From NCBI RefSeq assembly GCF_026222555.1, contig NZ_CP098511.1:4011501-4075500 (forward strand): a DNA stretch of 64,000 bases. The letters are read 5' to 3'. Position numbers and translations under genes: made by a program. The notes beneath the pieces were generated by a model. That model was given only the letters and a program-made list of their open reading frames with translations, was not told the DNA's origin and searched no databases. Shown here in pieces: positions 27,468-36,542 of this stretch (positions are counted from its first letter, which is position 1; every line of letters begins with the position of its first letter). The DNA is from Aquimarina sp. ERC-38 (GTDB lineage Bacteria; Bacteroidota; Bacteroidia; Flavobacteriales; Flavobacteriaceae).

Positions 27468-28604
27468 ATGAGGGTTAAAAATTATTTTGGGAAGCAACAC
27501 AATTTTGGAGTTTTAATGATAGTATGTATTTTATTGTTGACCTCTTGTGGCGGTTATGAATATGTATCATATGAAGATGGTATTTATGGTGATTCACGTA
27601 ATGTACAAACGATTGACCAAAGAACTCCTGCTCCTGCTCAAACAGAAGATGGAAATTATTATACGGACTATTTTGCTAACAAGTCTGCTATTATTGATAA
27701 TGCCCTTTCTCAGGATGATGAAATATTTACGGATGTTGATCAATATTCCAGTAACGCCTATGAGGATAATGCTGCACTAAACGAATTAAATTATAGTAAC
27801 GGACGTCCTTCCTGGGGAAGTCAGTACGATGATATTTCAGTAAACGTTTACAATACCGGATGGAACCAGCCTTTTATAGGAGGTGGTTTTGGCTGGGGCG
27901 GCGGTTTTGGTTGGGGTGGATTTTATGATCCTTACTGGAACAACGGTTTTGGTTGGAATGGCTTTTACGGTAATTTCGGATGGAATCGTGGTTGGGGTTG
28001 GAACCGTGGTTGGGGCTGGAATGGTTTCTACGGTGGTGGCGGTTATGCCTGGAACGGAGGTTTCTGGTGTCCACCTTATTATCAGGCATATCACAACCGA
28101 TATAACCGGGCGTATACCACCAATCGTCGGGGTGGTGTTGGATACAGAACCGGATATGCTACTAGTTCCAGAACCAGAGGTGTTAATAACGGACGCTATA
28201 ATGTAAACTCCAGAGGATCACGAAGCTATACTTCAAGCAGATCCAGAGGTTCTTCTAGCAATACTTATAGCCGTAACAGGGTGTCAGCAGACGGTTCCGG
28301 AAACAGAAGCTACCGTAGTTCTTCAAACTCGGGTGTTCAAACACGTTCAGCAGGTAGTACAAACAGAAATTATTCGAATAGTAGCCGAAGCAGAAGTTCG
28401 CAGGGGTATTCTAAAAGTAATAGTACAAGCCGTAGTCGTAGCTACTCACCTAGCAGAAGTAGCGGGAATCGATCTTATTCTCGAGGAAGTAGATCCAGCG
28501 GTAGTAGGTCTTACTCGGGAGGAAGCAGGTCGAGTGGTAGCCGATCCTACTCTGGTGGTAGTCGATCTTCATCTCGCAGTAGTCGTGGGGGTGGCAGACG
28601 TTAA
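27468..28604 (+). CDS. Low-complexity lipoprotein, Gly/Trp-rich then Ser/Arg/Tyr-rich
   Basis: A 378-residue protein with a lipoprotein signal (VCILLLTSCGG, lipidated Cys near residue 27). Residues about 130-205 are dominated by glycine, tryptophan, phenylalanine and asparagine (repeating GWGWNRG, NGFYG units). Residues about 215-378 are a Ser/Arg/Tyr/Gly tail with repeated SRSYSGGSRSS-type units. No enzyme domain. It is the conserved flavobacterial neighbour between proS and the OmpP1/FadL gene, which starts 72 bp downstream, so it is likely a surface or periplasmic structural lipoprotein; function unknown to me. The repeats create long overlapping frames on both strands, which are not genes. 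Confidence 0.75.
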   Translation: MRVKNYFGKQHNFGVLMIVCILLLTSCGGYEYVSYEDGIYGDSRNVQTIDQRTPAPAQTEDGNYYTDYFANKSAIIDNALSQDDEIFTDVDQYSSNAYEDNAALNELNYSNGRPSWGSQYDDISVNVYNTGWNQPFIGGGFGWGGGFGWGGFYDPYWNNGFGWNGFYGNFGWNRGWGWNRGWGWNGFYGGGGYAWNGGFWCPPYYQAYHNRYNRAYTTNRRGGVGYRTGYATSSRTRGVNNGRYNVNSRGSRSYTSSRSRGSSSNTYSRNRVSADGSGNRSYRSSSNSGVQTRSAGSTNRNYSNSSRSRSSQGYSKSNSTSRSRSYSPSRSSGNRSYSRGSRSSGSRSYSGGSRSSGSRSYSGGSRSSSRSSRGGGRR

Positions 28605-28676
28605 TCGGTAAGATAATTATCGTTTTTCTTTCTTAAGCTCAGAGAATTAATTTCTTTTATAAAAACTTTTTACTAC

Positions 28677-30185
28677 ATGAAAAATATACTTTTAATTCTA
28701 AGTATATGTTTTATACAGCTATTCTATGCTCAGGATTTGTCAGATGCTTTTCGATATGGAAATACGGAGATTTTAGGAACTGCTCGTTATAGAGGTATGG
28801 CAGGAGCTTTTGGGGCTTTGGGAGGTGATTTATCTGCTATCCATAATAATCCGGCAGGTGCCGCAGTTTTTACAAATAGTTTCGGATCTTTTACCCTGGG
28901 ATCTGTAAATAAACAAAATGATATATTGTACAGCAATGACCTAACAGTGAATGAAGCTGTAGATTGGAATTTAAATCAGTTTGGTGCTGTATTGGTATAT
29001 CGTAGAGACGGAGAAAGAAAAGGGTTAAATAAGATTGCTACTGCCCTATCCTACCATCAGACTGCTGATAATCGAAATAACTATAATATTTTGGGAAGGT
29101 CTAATACCTCAATCAATCAGTATTTTCTGAATGAAGCAGAGGGAATTACTTTGAGTCAACTCGATTTACAAAACGGACAAAGTTTTGATCGGGCGTATGC
29201 TGAAGCGGGAGAACGACAGGGTTTTGGTTTTCAGCAAGCGCTGTTAGGTTACGAAGCCTTACTTATTGATGCGGTTGATCCGGATGACCCAAATAACACT
29301 TCTTATGTATCTAATACCGGTTCCGGAAATTTTGACCAGGATTATCTATTTAACAGTTCTGGTATAAATGGTATTATGTCTTTCAATATTAGCGGAGAGT
29401 TTTATAATTCTTTATACCTGGGAGTTAATTTAAATTCTCATTTTATTGAATATAATCGATCCACTTCGTTTTTAGAAACCAATACTAATCCGGGAGTACC
29501 TATTAGAGATATTGATTTTAGAAACAATATTAGCACTACAGGTTCTGGGGTTTCGGCACAAATCGGTGGAATTTATAAATCCGGAAATATTCGGTTGGGA
29601 CTAAGCTTTGATACGCCCACTATCCTGTTTATTCAGGAAGAATTGGTGCAATCCATTGATGCCTTTAGTGATGATGTAGGCGACATACGGGTAGCACCGG
29701 ATGTAATTAACACCTTTCCGGAATATCAAATAACAACTCCCGGAAAGATTACAGGTAGTCTCGCTTTTCTATTTGGACAGTCCGGTTTGATTAGTCTGGA
29801 TTACTCCTATAGGGATTTTAGCACCCTGGAATTTTCTTCAGATGAAGGAGTTGATTTTTCTGATCTAAATACTCAGATCGAACGTGAATTTAAAGAGGTA
29901 AGTACATTTAAAATTGGTGGGGAGTACCGATTAGGAAATTGGAGTTATCGTGCTGGTTATAGCTTTAGTGAAAGCCCATATCAGGATGCGGTGATCATTG
30001 GAAATACTACGGGTTTAGCCATGGGACTAGGTTATTCTTACGGAAAGTGGCGCTTTGATATGGCTTATGATACTTTTTTCCAGGATAGAAGAGAACAATT
30101 TTTTCCTAACTCCGGCTTTAACAATTCGGCTATCATAGAAAATTATAATACGTCCTGGATTTTTACGCTAGGGCTTCATTTATAA
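28677..30185 (+). CDS. OmpP1/FadL-family outer membrane transport protein
   Basis: A 502-residue outer membrane beta-barrel. Signal peptide of about 18 residues (ending FYAQ), then the family hallmark near the mature N-terminus: RYGNTEILGTARYRGMAGAFGALGGDLSAIHNNPAG, here described in parts, the NPAG motif being the FadL/TodX hatch signature. Numerous amphipathic strands with aromatic girdles follow and the chain ends with an aromatic strand (SWIFTLGLHL). Family members take up long-chain fatty acids or other hydrophobic molecules; substrate here unknown. Downstream of the lipoprotein gene, likely the same operon. Confidence 0.88.
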   Translation: MKNILLILSICFIQLFYAQDLSDAFRYGNTEILGTARYRGMAGAFGALGGDLSAIHNNPAGAAVFTNSFGSFTLGSVNKQNDILYSNDLTVNEAVDWNLNQFGAVLVYRRDGERKGLNKIATALSYHQTADNRNNYNILGRSNTSINQYFLNEAEGITLSQLDLQNGQSFDRAYAEAGERQGFGFQQALLGYEALLIDAVDPDDPNNTSYVSNTGSGNFDQDYLFNSSGINGIMSFNISGEFYNSLYLGVNLNSHFIEYNRSTSFLETNTNPGVPIRDIDFRNNISTTGSGVSAQIGGIYKSGNIRLGLSFDTPTILFIQEELVQSIDAFSDDVGDIRVAPDVINTFPEYQITTPGKITGSLAFLFGQSGLISLDYSYRDFSTLEFSSDEGVDFSDLNTQIEREFKEVSTFKIGGEYRLGNWSYRAGYSFSESPYQDAVIIGNTTGLAMGLGYSYGKWRFDMAYDTFFQDRREQFFPNSGFNNSAIIENYNTSWIFTLGLHL

Positions 30186-30193
30186 TTATAAAG

Positions 30194-30377
30194 GGCTCTA
30201 GTTTATAATAGTATTAGTATATCAAAATCAACCTAACTATTTTATTTACAACTATATATCCTATCTTAAATCCTTTCCAAAGGAAAGAACTTTTAGCTAT
30301 CTTCCCTGAAGAAAGCGCCTAAGAACGGGATTAGTTTATATAAATTAGAATTATCTACGCAATTTTAAACTAAAACC
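30194..30377. repeat. Family-2 miniature element between convergent genes
   Basis: About 184 bp starting GGCTCTAGTTTATAATAG. It matches, along nearly its whole length, the reverse complement of the insert at 35834-36011, including CCTATCTTAAATCCTTTCCA and the palindrome CCTTTCCAAAGGAAAG. The right end (TTTTAAACTAAAACC) is degenerate. Flanks share only TTATA, so a target duplication is not clear. It fills the gap between the OmpP1 stop and the cupin stop exactly. Confidence 0.65.
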
Positions 30378-30713
30378 TTATATAATTCTATCACCATGCG
30401 CGTGTGGTTGTGAAATAACCAGGAATTCTAAAGGTTCTTTTGTTTCGTTTTTAATCTGGTGAAAATAATTGGGTCTGATGTATATACCTTCATTAATGCT
30501 TACTTCAAATCTTTTATTTTCGATGATAAATATTGCTTTTCCTTTTAGAACAAAGAAAAATTGTTGACTTTCTGTATGTTTGTGTATTACTTCACTAGTT
30601 CCCGGAGGCATTATCTCCTGAATTATACTAAGCTTTTTATTGTTTACTAAATGCCATCCCTGACAGGTTGATCCCCATTCGTAGGTTTCGCTGGTATTTT
30701 TAGAAATGATCAT
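30378..30713 (-). CDS. Small single-domain cupin protein
   Basis: A 111-residue one-domain cupin. Cupin motif 1 is visible as EVIHKHTESQQFFFVLKGKA (two His and a Glu/Gln set) and motif 2 as GIYIRPNYFHQIKN with the third histidine; the chain ends with HAHGDRI. Such proteins bind a metal and act as small dioxygenases, isomerases or sugar/ligand sensors; no specific assignment is possible. Isolated gene, convergent with OmpP1. Confidence 0.85.
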   Translation of the reverse strand: MIISKNTSETYEWGSTCQGWHLVNNKKLSIIQEIMPPGTSEVIHKHTESQQFFFVLKGKAIFIIENKRFEVSINEGIYIRPNYFHQIKNETKEPLEFLVISQPHAHGDRII

Positions 30714-31160
30714 TTTGTTTTTTTAGATTGATAGTTGTTAAAGTGGGTATAAGATACTAATTGTTATAGATATATAACTCGTAGCTCGTTAGAATCATAA
30801 ATACTTAATTTTCTACTTTATGATGAGAGGATTATACGTGTTTTCACCTTGTAGAAGTATAACCCGAGGTGCATTTGTACAATAATCATTTCGAAATCAG
30901 CTGGTTCGAGTGCTTCGTCCAAAGGAAGAAGTGAACTTCATCTACATTCAGCAGAACTATTGAGCTTTTCGACCAGGCTCAAGACGATAAGAATTTTAGT
31001 CAAAAAAGCTATGTAATCCTGAGTTAAACCGAAGGACTCGATATCCTCGATTAAATCAAGGTCAGGCTATTTTTTCTTTATTTCATTACGAAAAAACACT
31101 TGAATTGACGCTTTTTCCCTAGATACGCCATGGGTTAAGTATAGTTAAGACCAACCAAAC
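30714..31160. other. Intergenic holding a family-3 repeat
   Basis: About 447 bp with no gene. From about 30858 to 31144 it is a family-3 element (listed separately); 30714-30857 is AT-rich and shows no feature. Confidence 0.45.
30858..31144. repeat. Family-3 intergenic repeat, longest copy
   Basis: About 287 bp from TATAACCCGAGGTGCATTTG to CGCCATGGGTTAAGTATA; the ends are imperfect inverted repeats. Inside, GGTTCGAGTGCTTCG... near 30902 and CACTTGAATTGACGC near 31100 form an inner inverted pair. Shares blocks CAAAGGAAGAAGTG, TTTTAGTCAAAAAAGCTAT and GAAAAAACAC with the copy at 33613-33830. No target duplication recognised. Confidence 0.6.
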
Positions 31161-32687
31161 TTACCGAATTAAAGAGAAACTTCCTGAAAAAGTTCTTCGC
31201 CTTCGGTTGGGATCCGTAGGTTCGTTAAACTCCACTTTAAACCAATATTGAGCGGAGGGCATTAAACTGCCGTTATAGGTACCATCCCATCCGGAAGATA
31301 AAGGATCTATTTGTTTTAATAGCTTTCCGTTTCGATCAAAAATATAGAGTAAAGCGGTCACCTGACCTTCCGGATTAATCAGGTTCCAGGTTTCGTGGAA
31401 TCCATCTCCATTAGGTGTAAAATATTTAGGATACCCTAGTATCATCAGCGTTTCGGCAGAAACGACTTCATTATCAGGACATCCCCTGTATCGTGCCCGA
31501 ACTTTATAATCCCCGGGAGGTACATTTTCAAAAACCGGAGAAGATTGAAATTCCCGAAGGGTGGTAAAAGATATCTCCCCTCTTACGTTGCCTTCTTTTT
31601 CTAACAGATATTCAAAATCTTCAAAACCTGCATCCGTAATTACAGGGTCAACAAGTATCTCTGCTGTAATAGTATATAAACCGGAAAAAGATTCTTCGGC
31701 TACACGTAAGCCAACTTCAAAATCCAGGGATAATACGTCTAATACGGCTACCTGATCCGGAGAATTCGCGACTTCACTACCCGTACTATCAAAGCCTTGC
31801 AACCTGTAAATACCATTAGCGTTTACTTCCAGAAAGGGTAAGGTTGCTCCGGCAATATTAGTAAACGTATCACTTCCGATAGGGGCATTTGACCATTGAT
31901 AGGTAACCGCTGGTAAAATATTTTGCTCCGCATCTCCCGGAAACCTTCCTTCTATGGTAATAGGATATGCTCCGCAAGTGGTTATGGTTTCTTGTGCAAT
32001 TCCTGGTTCCAGAATACTACAATCCGTACTTCCGGCTTCTTCTTCGTCTACATTGGTTTGCTCTAACTGAATAACACCGGATTCATCGGCAAAATTGGTG
32101 ATTAGTACCAGGTAATATTCACCTTGCTGTGCATTTTCTATGGTAAAATTTTCAACAAATATCCGTTCTTCAGGTTGACGGGCGTAGCTGCAATCTATAA
32201 TATTTGTATTATCTAAGTTGTTAATATAAAAATCGGGTTCATCGGCATTGTTTACACACTCTGCCGGTTGTATATTCTCCCCATCGTTGTTCAGGTCACA
32301 ACCTTTGGCTAATACATCACAAACGACAAACGAAGTTTCAAACGGACCCCATGCAATAAAATCCACATCTAGTTGCCGTTCGTTACGATCCAGACGTTGG
32401 TCATCATCCGTATCCACCCATTGACGGATATCAAAGATAAGCCTACCGGATTCTTCAATTCGTAAAAAATACCAGGAAGGGTTCGGGGTTGTATTTAAGC
32501 AACCTATTTCGCCAAACCCATCTAAATCTCCGATTTTATTAGGAAACGTAAGGCGTTCAGACTCATCAGAACAAAAAGGTTGTGCTAATTGACAGGCAGT
32601 ATCAAAGTCATCCTGGGCACTTATATGAAACAATCCGCATAAAAATATGATTACATATAATACAAAAGAGGGGAATGATTTGGTCAT
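31161..32687 (-). CDS. Secreted protein with type B (gliding-motility-associated) T9SS C-terminal domain
   Basis: A 508-residue exported protein. Signal peptide of about 24 residues (ending FHISAQ). The N-terminal 200 residues are acidic and resemble the Cys-containing adhesin-like module found in many flavobacterial T9SS type B proteins (CQLAQPFCSDE, then repeated Asp/Asn-rich loops); Ig-like strands follow. The last 90 residues are the CHU_C/gliding-motility C-terminal domain: GYPKYFTPNGDGFHETW, then IFDRNGKLLKQ and GWDGTYNG. This domain directs export by the T9SS and often cell-surface attachment. A plausible promoter lies at 32715-32744 on the minus strand (TTG, about 20 bp, AATCTTTG). 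Confidence 0.88.
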   Translation of the reverse strand: MTKSFPSFVLYVIIFLCGLFHISAQDDFDTACQLAQPFCSDESERLTFPNKIGDLDGFGEIGCLNTTPNPSWYFLRIEESGRLIFDIRQWVDTDDDQRLDRNERQLDVDFIAWGPFETSFVVCDVLAKGCDLNNDGENIQPAECVNNADEPDFYINNLDNTNIIDCSYARQPEERIFVENFTIENAQQGEYYLVLITNFADESGVIQLEQTNVDEEEAGSTDCSILEPGIAQETITTCGAYPITIEGRFPGDAEQNILPAVTYQWSNAPIGSDTFTNIAGATLPFLEVNANGIYRLQGFDSTGSEVANSPDQVAVLDVLSLDFEVGLRVAEESFSGLYTITAEILVDPVITDAGFEDFEYLLEKEGNVRGEISFTTLREFQSSPVFENVPPGDYKVRARYRGCPDNEVVSAETLMILGYPKYFTPNGDGFHETWNLINPEGQVTALLYIFDRNGKLLKQIDPLSSGWDGTYNGSLMPSAQYWFKVEFNEPTDPNRRRRTFSGSFSLIR

Positions 32688-32800
32688 AGTAGGTTACGCT
32701 TATATTGCAAATAGCAAAGATTATTTAGCTTTTCCTTATAGCAATAATTAACTATACGTTCAAAATCGTATCTTTGCTTTCACACAATAATTATCCGGGG

Positions 32801-32817
32801 CCGAAAAAATTTTTCGG
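32801..32817. promoter_or_regulatory. 17-bp perfect inverted repeat upstream of folE
   Basis: CCGAAAAAATTTTTCGG lies 115 bp before the folE start and about 25 bp after a TATCTTTG box (32769-32776). Could be an operator or a leader hairpin; no T-run terminator is attached. Confidence 0.3.
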
Positions 32818-32932
32818 TGACGAAAGATACAAAAAACAAGCTAATTCTTGAAAAAAAGTTACTTTTAAACGATTTTTTTATGACATTCGTCGAAAATTAG
32901 AAAAAGTACCTACAGATTTAAAATATAATTGA

Positions 32933-33610
32933 GTGAAAATAGATAAAGCCCTGGAAGCTCTGGAGGCGATGGGAGATAATCATATTGCTACCAGTGCAGT
33001 AAACCCGATTCGTGAAGATGCTTTTGATACATCCGACGAAGATAAAATAAGGAGTATTACTAAGGATGTTTTTCATATTATGGAGACCCTTGGACTAGAT
33101 TTAACTGATGATAGCTTAAAAGGTACTCCGCACCGGGTGGCAAAAATGTTTGTTAATGAGATTTTTGCCGGTTTGCATCCGGATCGCAAGCCAAAAGCTT
33201 CGGTATTTGAGAACCAATACCAGTACGGTGAAATGTTAGTTGAAAAAAATATAACTGTTTACTCCACCTGCGAACATCATCTGTTACCCATTGTAGGCCG
33301 AGCGCACGTGGCTTATATTTCTAACGGAAATGTGATTGGTTTATCCAAAATGAACCGGATTGTGGATTATTATGCTAAAAGGCCACAGGTACAGGAACGG
33401 ATGACCATGCAGATTGTACAGGAATTGCAAAAGAGTTTAGGAACCGAGAATGTTGCCTGTATTATTGATGCTAAACATTTATGTGTAAACTCCAGGGGGA
33501 TTCGGGATATAGAAAGCAGTACGGTCACCAGTGAATTTGGCGGTGTTTTTAAAGATAAAGCGGTAAAACGGGAATTCCTTGATTATATTAAACTGGAAAC
33601 TAATTTTTAG
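32933..33610 (+). CDS. folE: GTP cyclohydrolase I
   Basis: FolE, 225 residues, zinc enzyme converting GTP to 7,8-dihydroneopterin triphosphate for tetrahydrofolate or biopterin. Zinc cysteine and histidines are in STCEHHLLPIVGRAHVAY, and the second cysteine in IIDAKHLCVNSRGI. Substrate segments GTPHRVAKM and KMNRIVDYYAKRPQVQERM are complete. The start is GTG (32933); the N-terminal 35 residues before the conserved core are typical of the family. Next gene, cysS, lies 262 bp downstream beyond a family-3 repeat. Confidence 0.95.
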   Translation: MKIDKALEALEAMGDNHIATSAVNPIREDAFDTSDEDKIRSITKDVFHIMETLGLDLTDDSLKGTPHRVAKMFVNEIFAGLHPDRKPKASVFENQYQYGEMLVEKNITVYSTCEHHLLPIVGRAHVAYISNGNVIGLSKMNRIVDYYAKRPQVQERMTMQIVQELQKSLGTENVACIIDAKHLCVNSRGIRDIESSTVTSEFGGVFKDKAVKREFLDYIKLETNF

Positions 33611-33612
33611 TA

Positions 33613-33830
33613 ATACTTAACCCGTGGTGCATTTGAATAATTATAATTATAAAACCCGTCAGTTCGAGTGCTTCGACCAAAGGAAGAAGTGTACTTCATC
33701 TAAGTTCAGCAGAGCTATCGAGAACATGGATTTTAGTCAAAAAAGCTATTCTCGATATAATTTTTCTTCATTTCATTTCGAAAAAACACTCGAATTGACG
33801 CTTTTTTCTTTAAATATACTACTTGTTGTT
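33613..33830. repeat. Family-3 intergenic repeat, second copy
   Basis: About 218 bp beginning ATACTTAACCCGTGGTGCAT, with the inner inverted pair GTCAGTTCGAGTG (about 33658) and CACTCGAATTGACGC (about 33788). Shares internal blocks with 30858-31144 but lacks its middle hairpin. An 80-codon frame crossing it is not a gene. Confidence 0.6.
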
Positions 33831-33872
33831 TTTTATTATTTTCCAATTAAAACCTACAGATTCTAAGCTATT

Positions 33873-35354
33873 ATGTTGTACACTTCACAGCAACTTAAAA
33901 TATATAATTCGCTCAACGGGCAAAAAGAAGATTTTACACCTATTACCTCCGGTAATGTAGGTATGTATGTGTGCGGACCTACGGTGTACAGCAACGTACA
34001 TTTAGGTAATTGTCGTACTTTTATTTCTTTTGACCTTGTTTTTAGGTATTTACGTCATTTGGGCTATAAAGTCCGTTATGTTCGTAATATTACGGATGCG
34101 GGACACCTAGAAAACGATGGGGATGATGGAGAAGATAAAGTTGCTAAAAAGGCACGTATTGAGGAGTTGGAACCCATGGAAATCGTTCAGCGGTACACCC
34201 TGGACTTTCATCATATCCTGGAAAAGTTTAATAACATCCCTCCTAGTATAGAACCTACTGCTACCGGACATATTGTAGAGCAAATCGAAATTATTAAGAC
34301 TATTATCGATAAGGGTTTTGCCTATATTGCTAATGGTTCAGTATATTTTGACGTCCTTAAGTACAATGAATTTTACGAGTATGGTATTTTAAGCAAACGT
34401 AATCTTGAAGATATGATTGCGAATACCCGTGAACTTGCTGCGCAAAGTGATAAAAGGAACCCGCAGGATTTTGCGCTTTGGAAAAGAGCAGAACCTCAAC
34501 ATATTATGAGATGGCCTTCTCCGTGGAGTGATGGTTTTCCCGGTTGGCACCTGGAATGTACCGTAATGAGTACCAAATACCTGGGAGAACAATTTGATAT
34601 TCATGGCGGGGGAATGGATTTAAAGTTTCCGCACCACGAATGTGAGATTGCCCAGGGGGAAGCGGCAACCGGAAAAAAACCGGTAAATTACTGGATGCAT
34701 GCCAATATGCTTACCCTTGACGGTAAAAAAATGTCAAAATCCACTGGAAATATTTTATCTCCGGCTGAAATTTTTACGGGAACCAGTGATAAGTTAGATA
34801 AAGCCTATGCTCCTGCCGTGGCTCGTTTTTTTATGTTGCAGGCGCATTACCGTAGTATTTTGGATTTTTCTAATAGTGCTTTAGAGGCTTCTGAAAAAGG
34901 TTTTTATAAGTTGATGGAATCGCTACAACACCTGGATCAATTGGAAACCAGTGCAAAAACGGAAGGTTTGCAGGTAGAAGGCTGGATTGAAGCTTGTTAT
35001 CAGGCAATGAACGATGATTTTAATAGTCCGATTTTAATTGCTAAACTCTTTGAAGCAGTAAAATTTGTTAACCTGGTTAAAGAACAAAAGGCTAGTATTA
35101 CCCAGGAAGATTTAGTACTGCTTAGTAAAAAAATGAATGCTTTTGTTACGGATGTCCTGGGGTTAGTACCTGTTGATACTCAAAGCAATTTACAGGATGA
35201 CAAACTTAGCGGAGCCATGGAGTTATTGATAAAATTACGAAATGAGGCCAGAATTAATAAGGATTTTGCCACCAGCGATAAAATCCGGGATGAACTGGAA
35301 GCGATTGGTATTCAATTAAAGGATAGTCGAGAAGGAACTACGTATAGTTGGTAG
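33873..35354 (+). CDS. cysS: Cysteinyl-tRNA synthetase
   Basis: CysRS, 493 residues, class Ia synthetase charging tRNA-Cys. The zinc-binding Cys and HIGH-equivalent are in [20 protein letters not shown]; further zinc ligands in WHLECTVMS and [15 protein letters not shown] is in [15 protein letters not shown]. The C-terminal DALR anticodon-binding region ends [20 protein letters not shown]. Normal length. Followed by a repeat-rich intergenic stretch. Confidence 0.96.
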   Translation: MLYTSQQLKIYNSLNGQKEDFTPITSGNVGMYVCGPTVYSNVHLGNCRTFISFDLVFRYLRHLGYKVRYVRNITDAGHLENDGDDGEDKVAKKARIEELEPMEIVQRYTLDFHHILEKFNNIPPSIEPTATGHIVEQIEIIKTIIDKGFAYIANGSVYFDVLKYNEFYEYGILSKRNLEDMIANTRELAAQSDKRNPQDFALWKRAEPQHIMRWPSPWSDGFPGWHLECTVMSTKYLGEQFDIHGGGMDLKFPHHECEIAQGEAATGKKPVNYWMHANMLTLDGKKMSKSTGNILSPAEIFTGTSDKLDKAYAPAVARFFMLQAHYRSILDFSNSALEASEKGFYKLMESLQHLDQLETSAKTEGLQVEGWIEACYQAMNDDFNSPILIAKLFEAVKFVNLVKEQKASITQEDLVLLSKKMNAFVTDVLGLVPVDTQSNLQDDKLSGAMELLIKLRNEARINKDFATSDKIRDELEAIGIQLKDSREGTTYSW

Positions 35355-35499
35355 GGCTTCGAGTGGCCTCAGCCCTCGTTTTGCAGGCTTTTGGCTTTTA
35401 GTGACCTCAGCCCGCGGTTTTCGATCTTTTGGGTTGTTTTAGTCTTTAAAGTAGTTTGAACTTTGGTTATTTAAATTCAAACCTTGGGTTAGAAAATTA

Positions 35500-35684
35500 G
35501 CGTCAGTCTGAGTGGTTTTGGATAGAAAATAGTATCGAAGACAAGATAATTTTTGGTTAAAAACTATAAACCTGAATTAAATTGATGGGAGTCGATATTC
35601 TCAATCAAATTCAGAACAGGTTATTTTTCTTTATTTTACTACGAGAAATTACTCAATTTGACGGTTTTAGTATAAAGTACCTTT
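35500..35684. repeat. Family-3 intergenic repeat, degenerate third copy
   Basis: About 185 bp between GTCAGTCTGAGTGGTTTTG and TTACTCAATTTGACGGTTTT, the inner inverted pair of family 3. Contains the hairpin-like block GATGGGAGTCGATATTCTC present in the longest copy. The outer ends are not recognisable. The preceding 35355-35499 shows two imperfect copies of a GACCTCAGCCC-type motif and nothing else. Confidence 0.5.
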
Positions 35685-35704
35685 GCTATATTTGGATTTG
35701 AAAT

Positions 35705-36112
35705 TATTAATGTCCGGTTAAAATATATAACAGTTTACAAAGTATAGTAAAATAAAATAATTCCAAACTTTGAACTGTTTAGAGGTTGCTTTTTCACTTT
35801 TTAAAAAGTAGTTTGTTCTGTAATGTAAATGTTGGCTCTAATTTAGGATAGCGTAGATAATTCCAATTCATGTAAATCCCATTCCCAGCCCTTACCAAAG
35901 GGAAAGTAGCTAAAAGTCCTTTCCTTTGGAAAGGATTTAGGATAGGGTAAATATCTGTAAATAAAATAGTTGAGTCAATTTGATACATCAACGCTATTAT
36001 AAACTAGAGCTTAAATGTTTATTACAATATTGATTTTTAATACTATAAGGATTAGTCTTGATTCCTGATTCTAGAAGCGATAGCGATCTTGAATCCTTAC
36101 CGGACACTAATG
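35705..36112. mobile_element. Family-1 element with a nested family-2 insertion
   Basis: Starts TATTAATGTCCGGTTAAAAT and ends CCTTACCGGACACTAATG; perfect 9-bp direct repeats ATTTGAAAT at 35696-35704 and 36113-36121. Length 408 bp because a 178-bp family-2 element plus duplication lies inside (35834-36011). Without it the element would be about 222 bp. It lacks the GC-rich hairpin found in most other copies (GATAGCGATCTTGAAT directly). Together with the degenerate family-3 copy it fills 35355-36121; 36122-36311 shows nothing. Confidence 0.87.
35834..36011. mobile_element. Family-2 miniature element nested in a family-1 copy
   Basis: 178 bp with inverted ends GGCTCTAATTTAGGATAG and CTATTATAAACTAGAGCT. 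Perfect 8-bp direct repeats TAAATGTT at 35826-35833 and 36012-36019. Removing the insert and one repeat restores the family-1 interior (AATGTAAATGTTTATTACAATATTG in two parts). Matches the reverse complement of 30194-30377. Confidence 0.85.
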
Positions 36113-36311
36113 ATTTGAAATATAAGATTAGAATTAGCGATATTTAAAATTTCAGTGTTATAGATTATCACTCGTTACATTTTATTTTCCGGTAGAAACT
36201 TAAAGTAATGTATTATATTGTCATCTAGTATACTTATATATAAAATTGTAGATAACTAAAAAGCTTTTGGCTTATGCCTAATGCCTAACATCTAAATAAC
36301 TGTATTTCACC

Positions 36312-36542
36312 TTGCCCACTTTTAAAAAAATAATACTATTTACATTTATCACTTTAATCCGAGGGTATCAGCGTTTTTTATCTCCTCTACTCCCACCCTC
36401 TTGTCGGTATCAACCTACCTGTTCGCAGTATACTCTGGAAGCTTTGCAAAAACATGGGTTATTTAAAGGTGGTTGGCTGAGTATCAAACGGATTGCAAGT
36501 TGTATGCCTTGGGGAGGTCATGGTCATGATCCGGTACCTTAA
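36312..36542 (+). CDS. yidD: Membrane protein insertion efficiency factor YidD
   Basis: A 76-residue protein of the YidD family, thought to help YidC-dependent membrane insertion. Clear motifs: [33 protein letters not shown] and GHGHDPVP, with the conserved cysteines. The start codon is TTG (36312); no in-frame ATG precedes the conserved core. In flavobacteria it is commonly found close to lgt, as here, 293 bp upstream. Confidence 0.92.
   Translation: MPTFKKIILFTFITLIRGYQRFLSPLLPPSCRYQPTCSQYTLEALQKHGLFKGGWLSIKRIASCMPWGGHGHDPVP

Noticed and set aside
27837..28611. Several long frames on both strands over the low-complexity lipoprotein
   Set aside because: Produced by the repeated codons of the Gly/Trp and Ser/Arg tracts; only the plus frame at 27468 has a signal peptide and conserved context.
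33624..33866. 80-codon plus-strand frame between folE and cysS
   Set aside because: It lies almost wholly in a family-3 repeat, and its translation shows no protein-like pattern.
35794..35991. 65-codon minus-strand frame
   Set aside because: Falls inside the nested family-2/family-1 elements; chance frame in repeat DNA.
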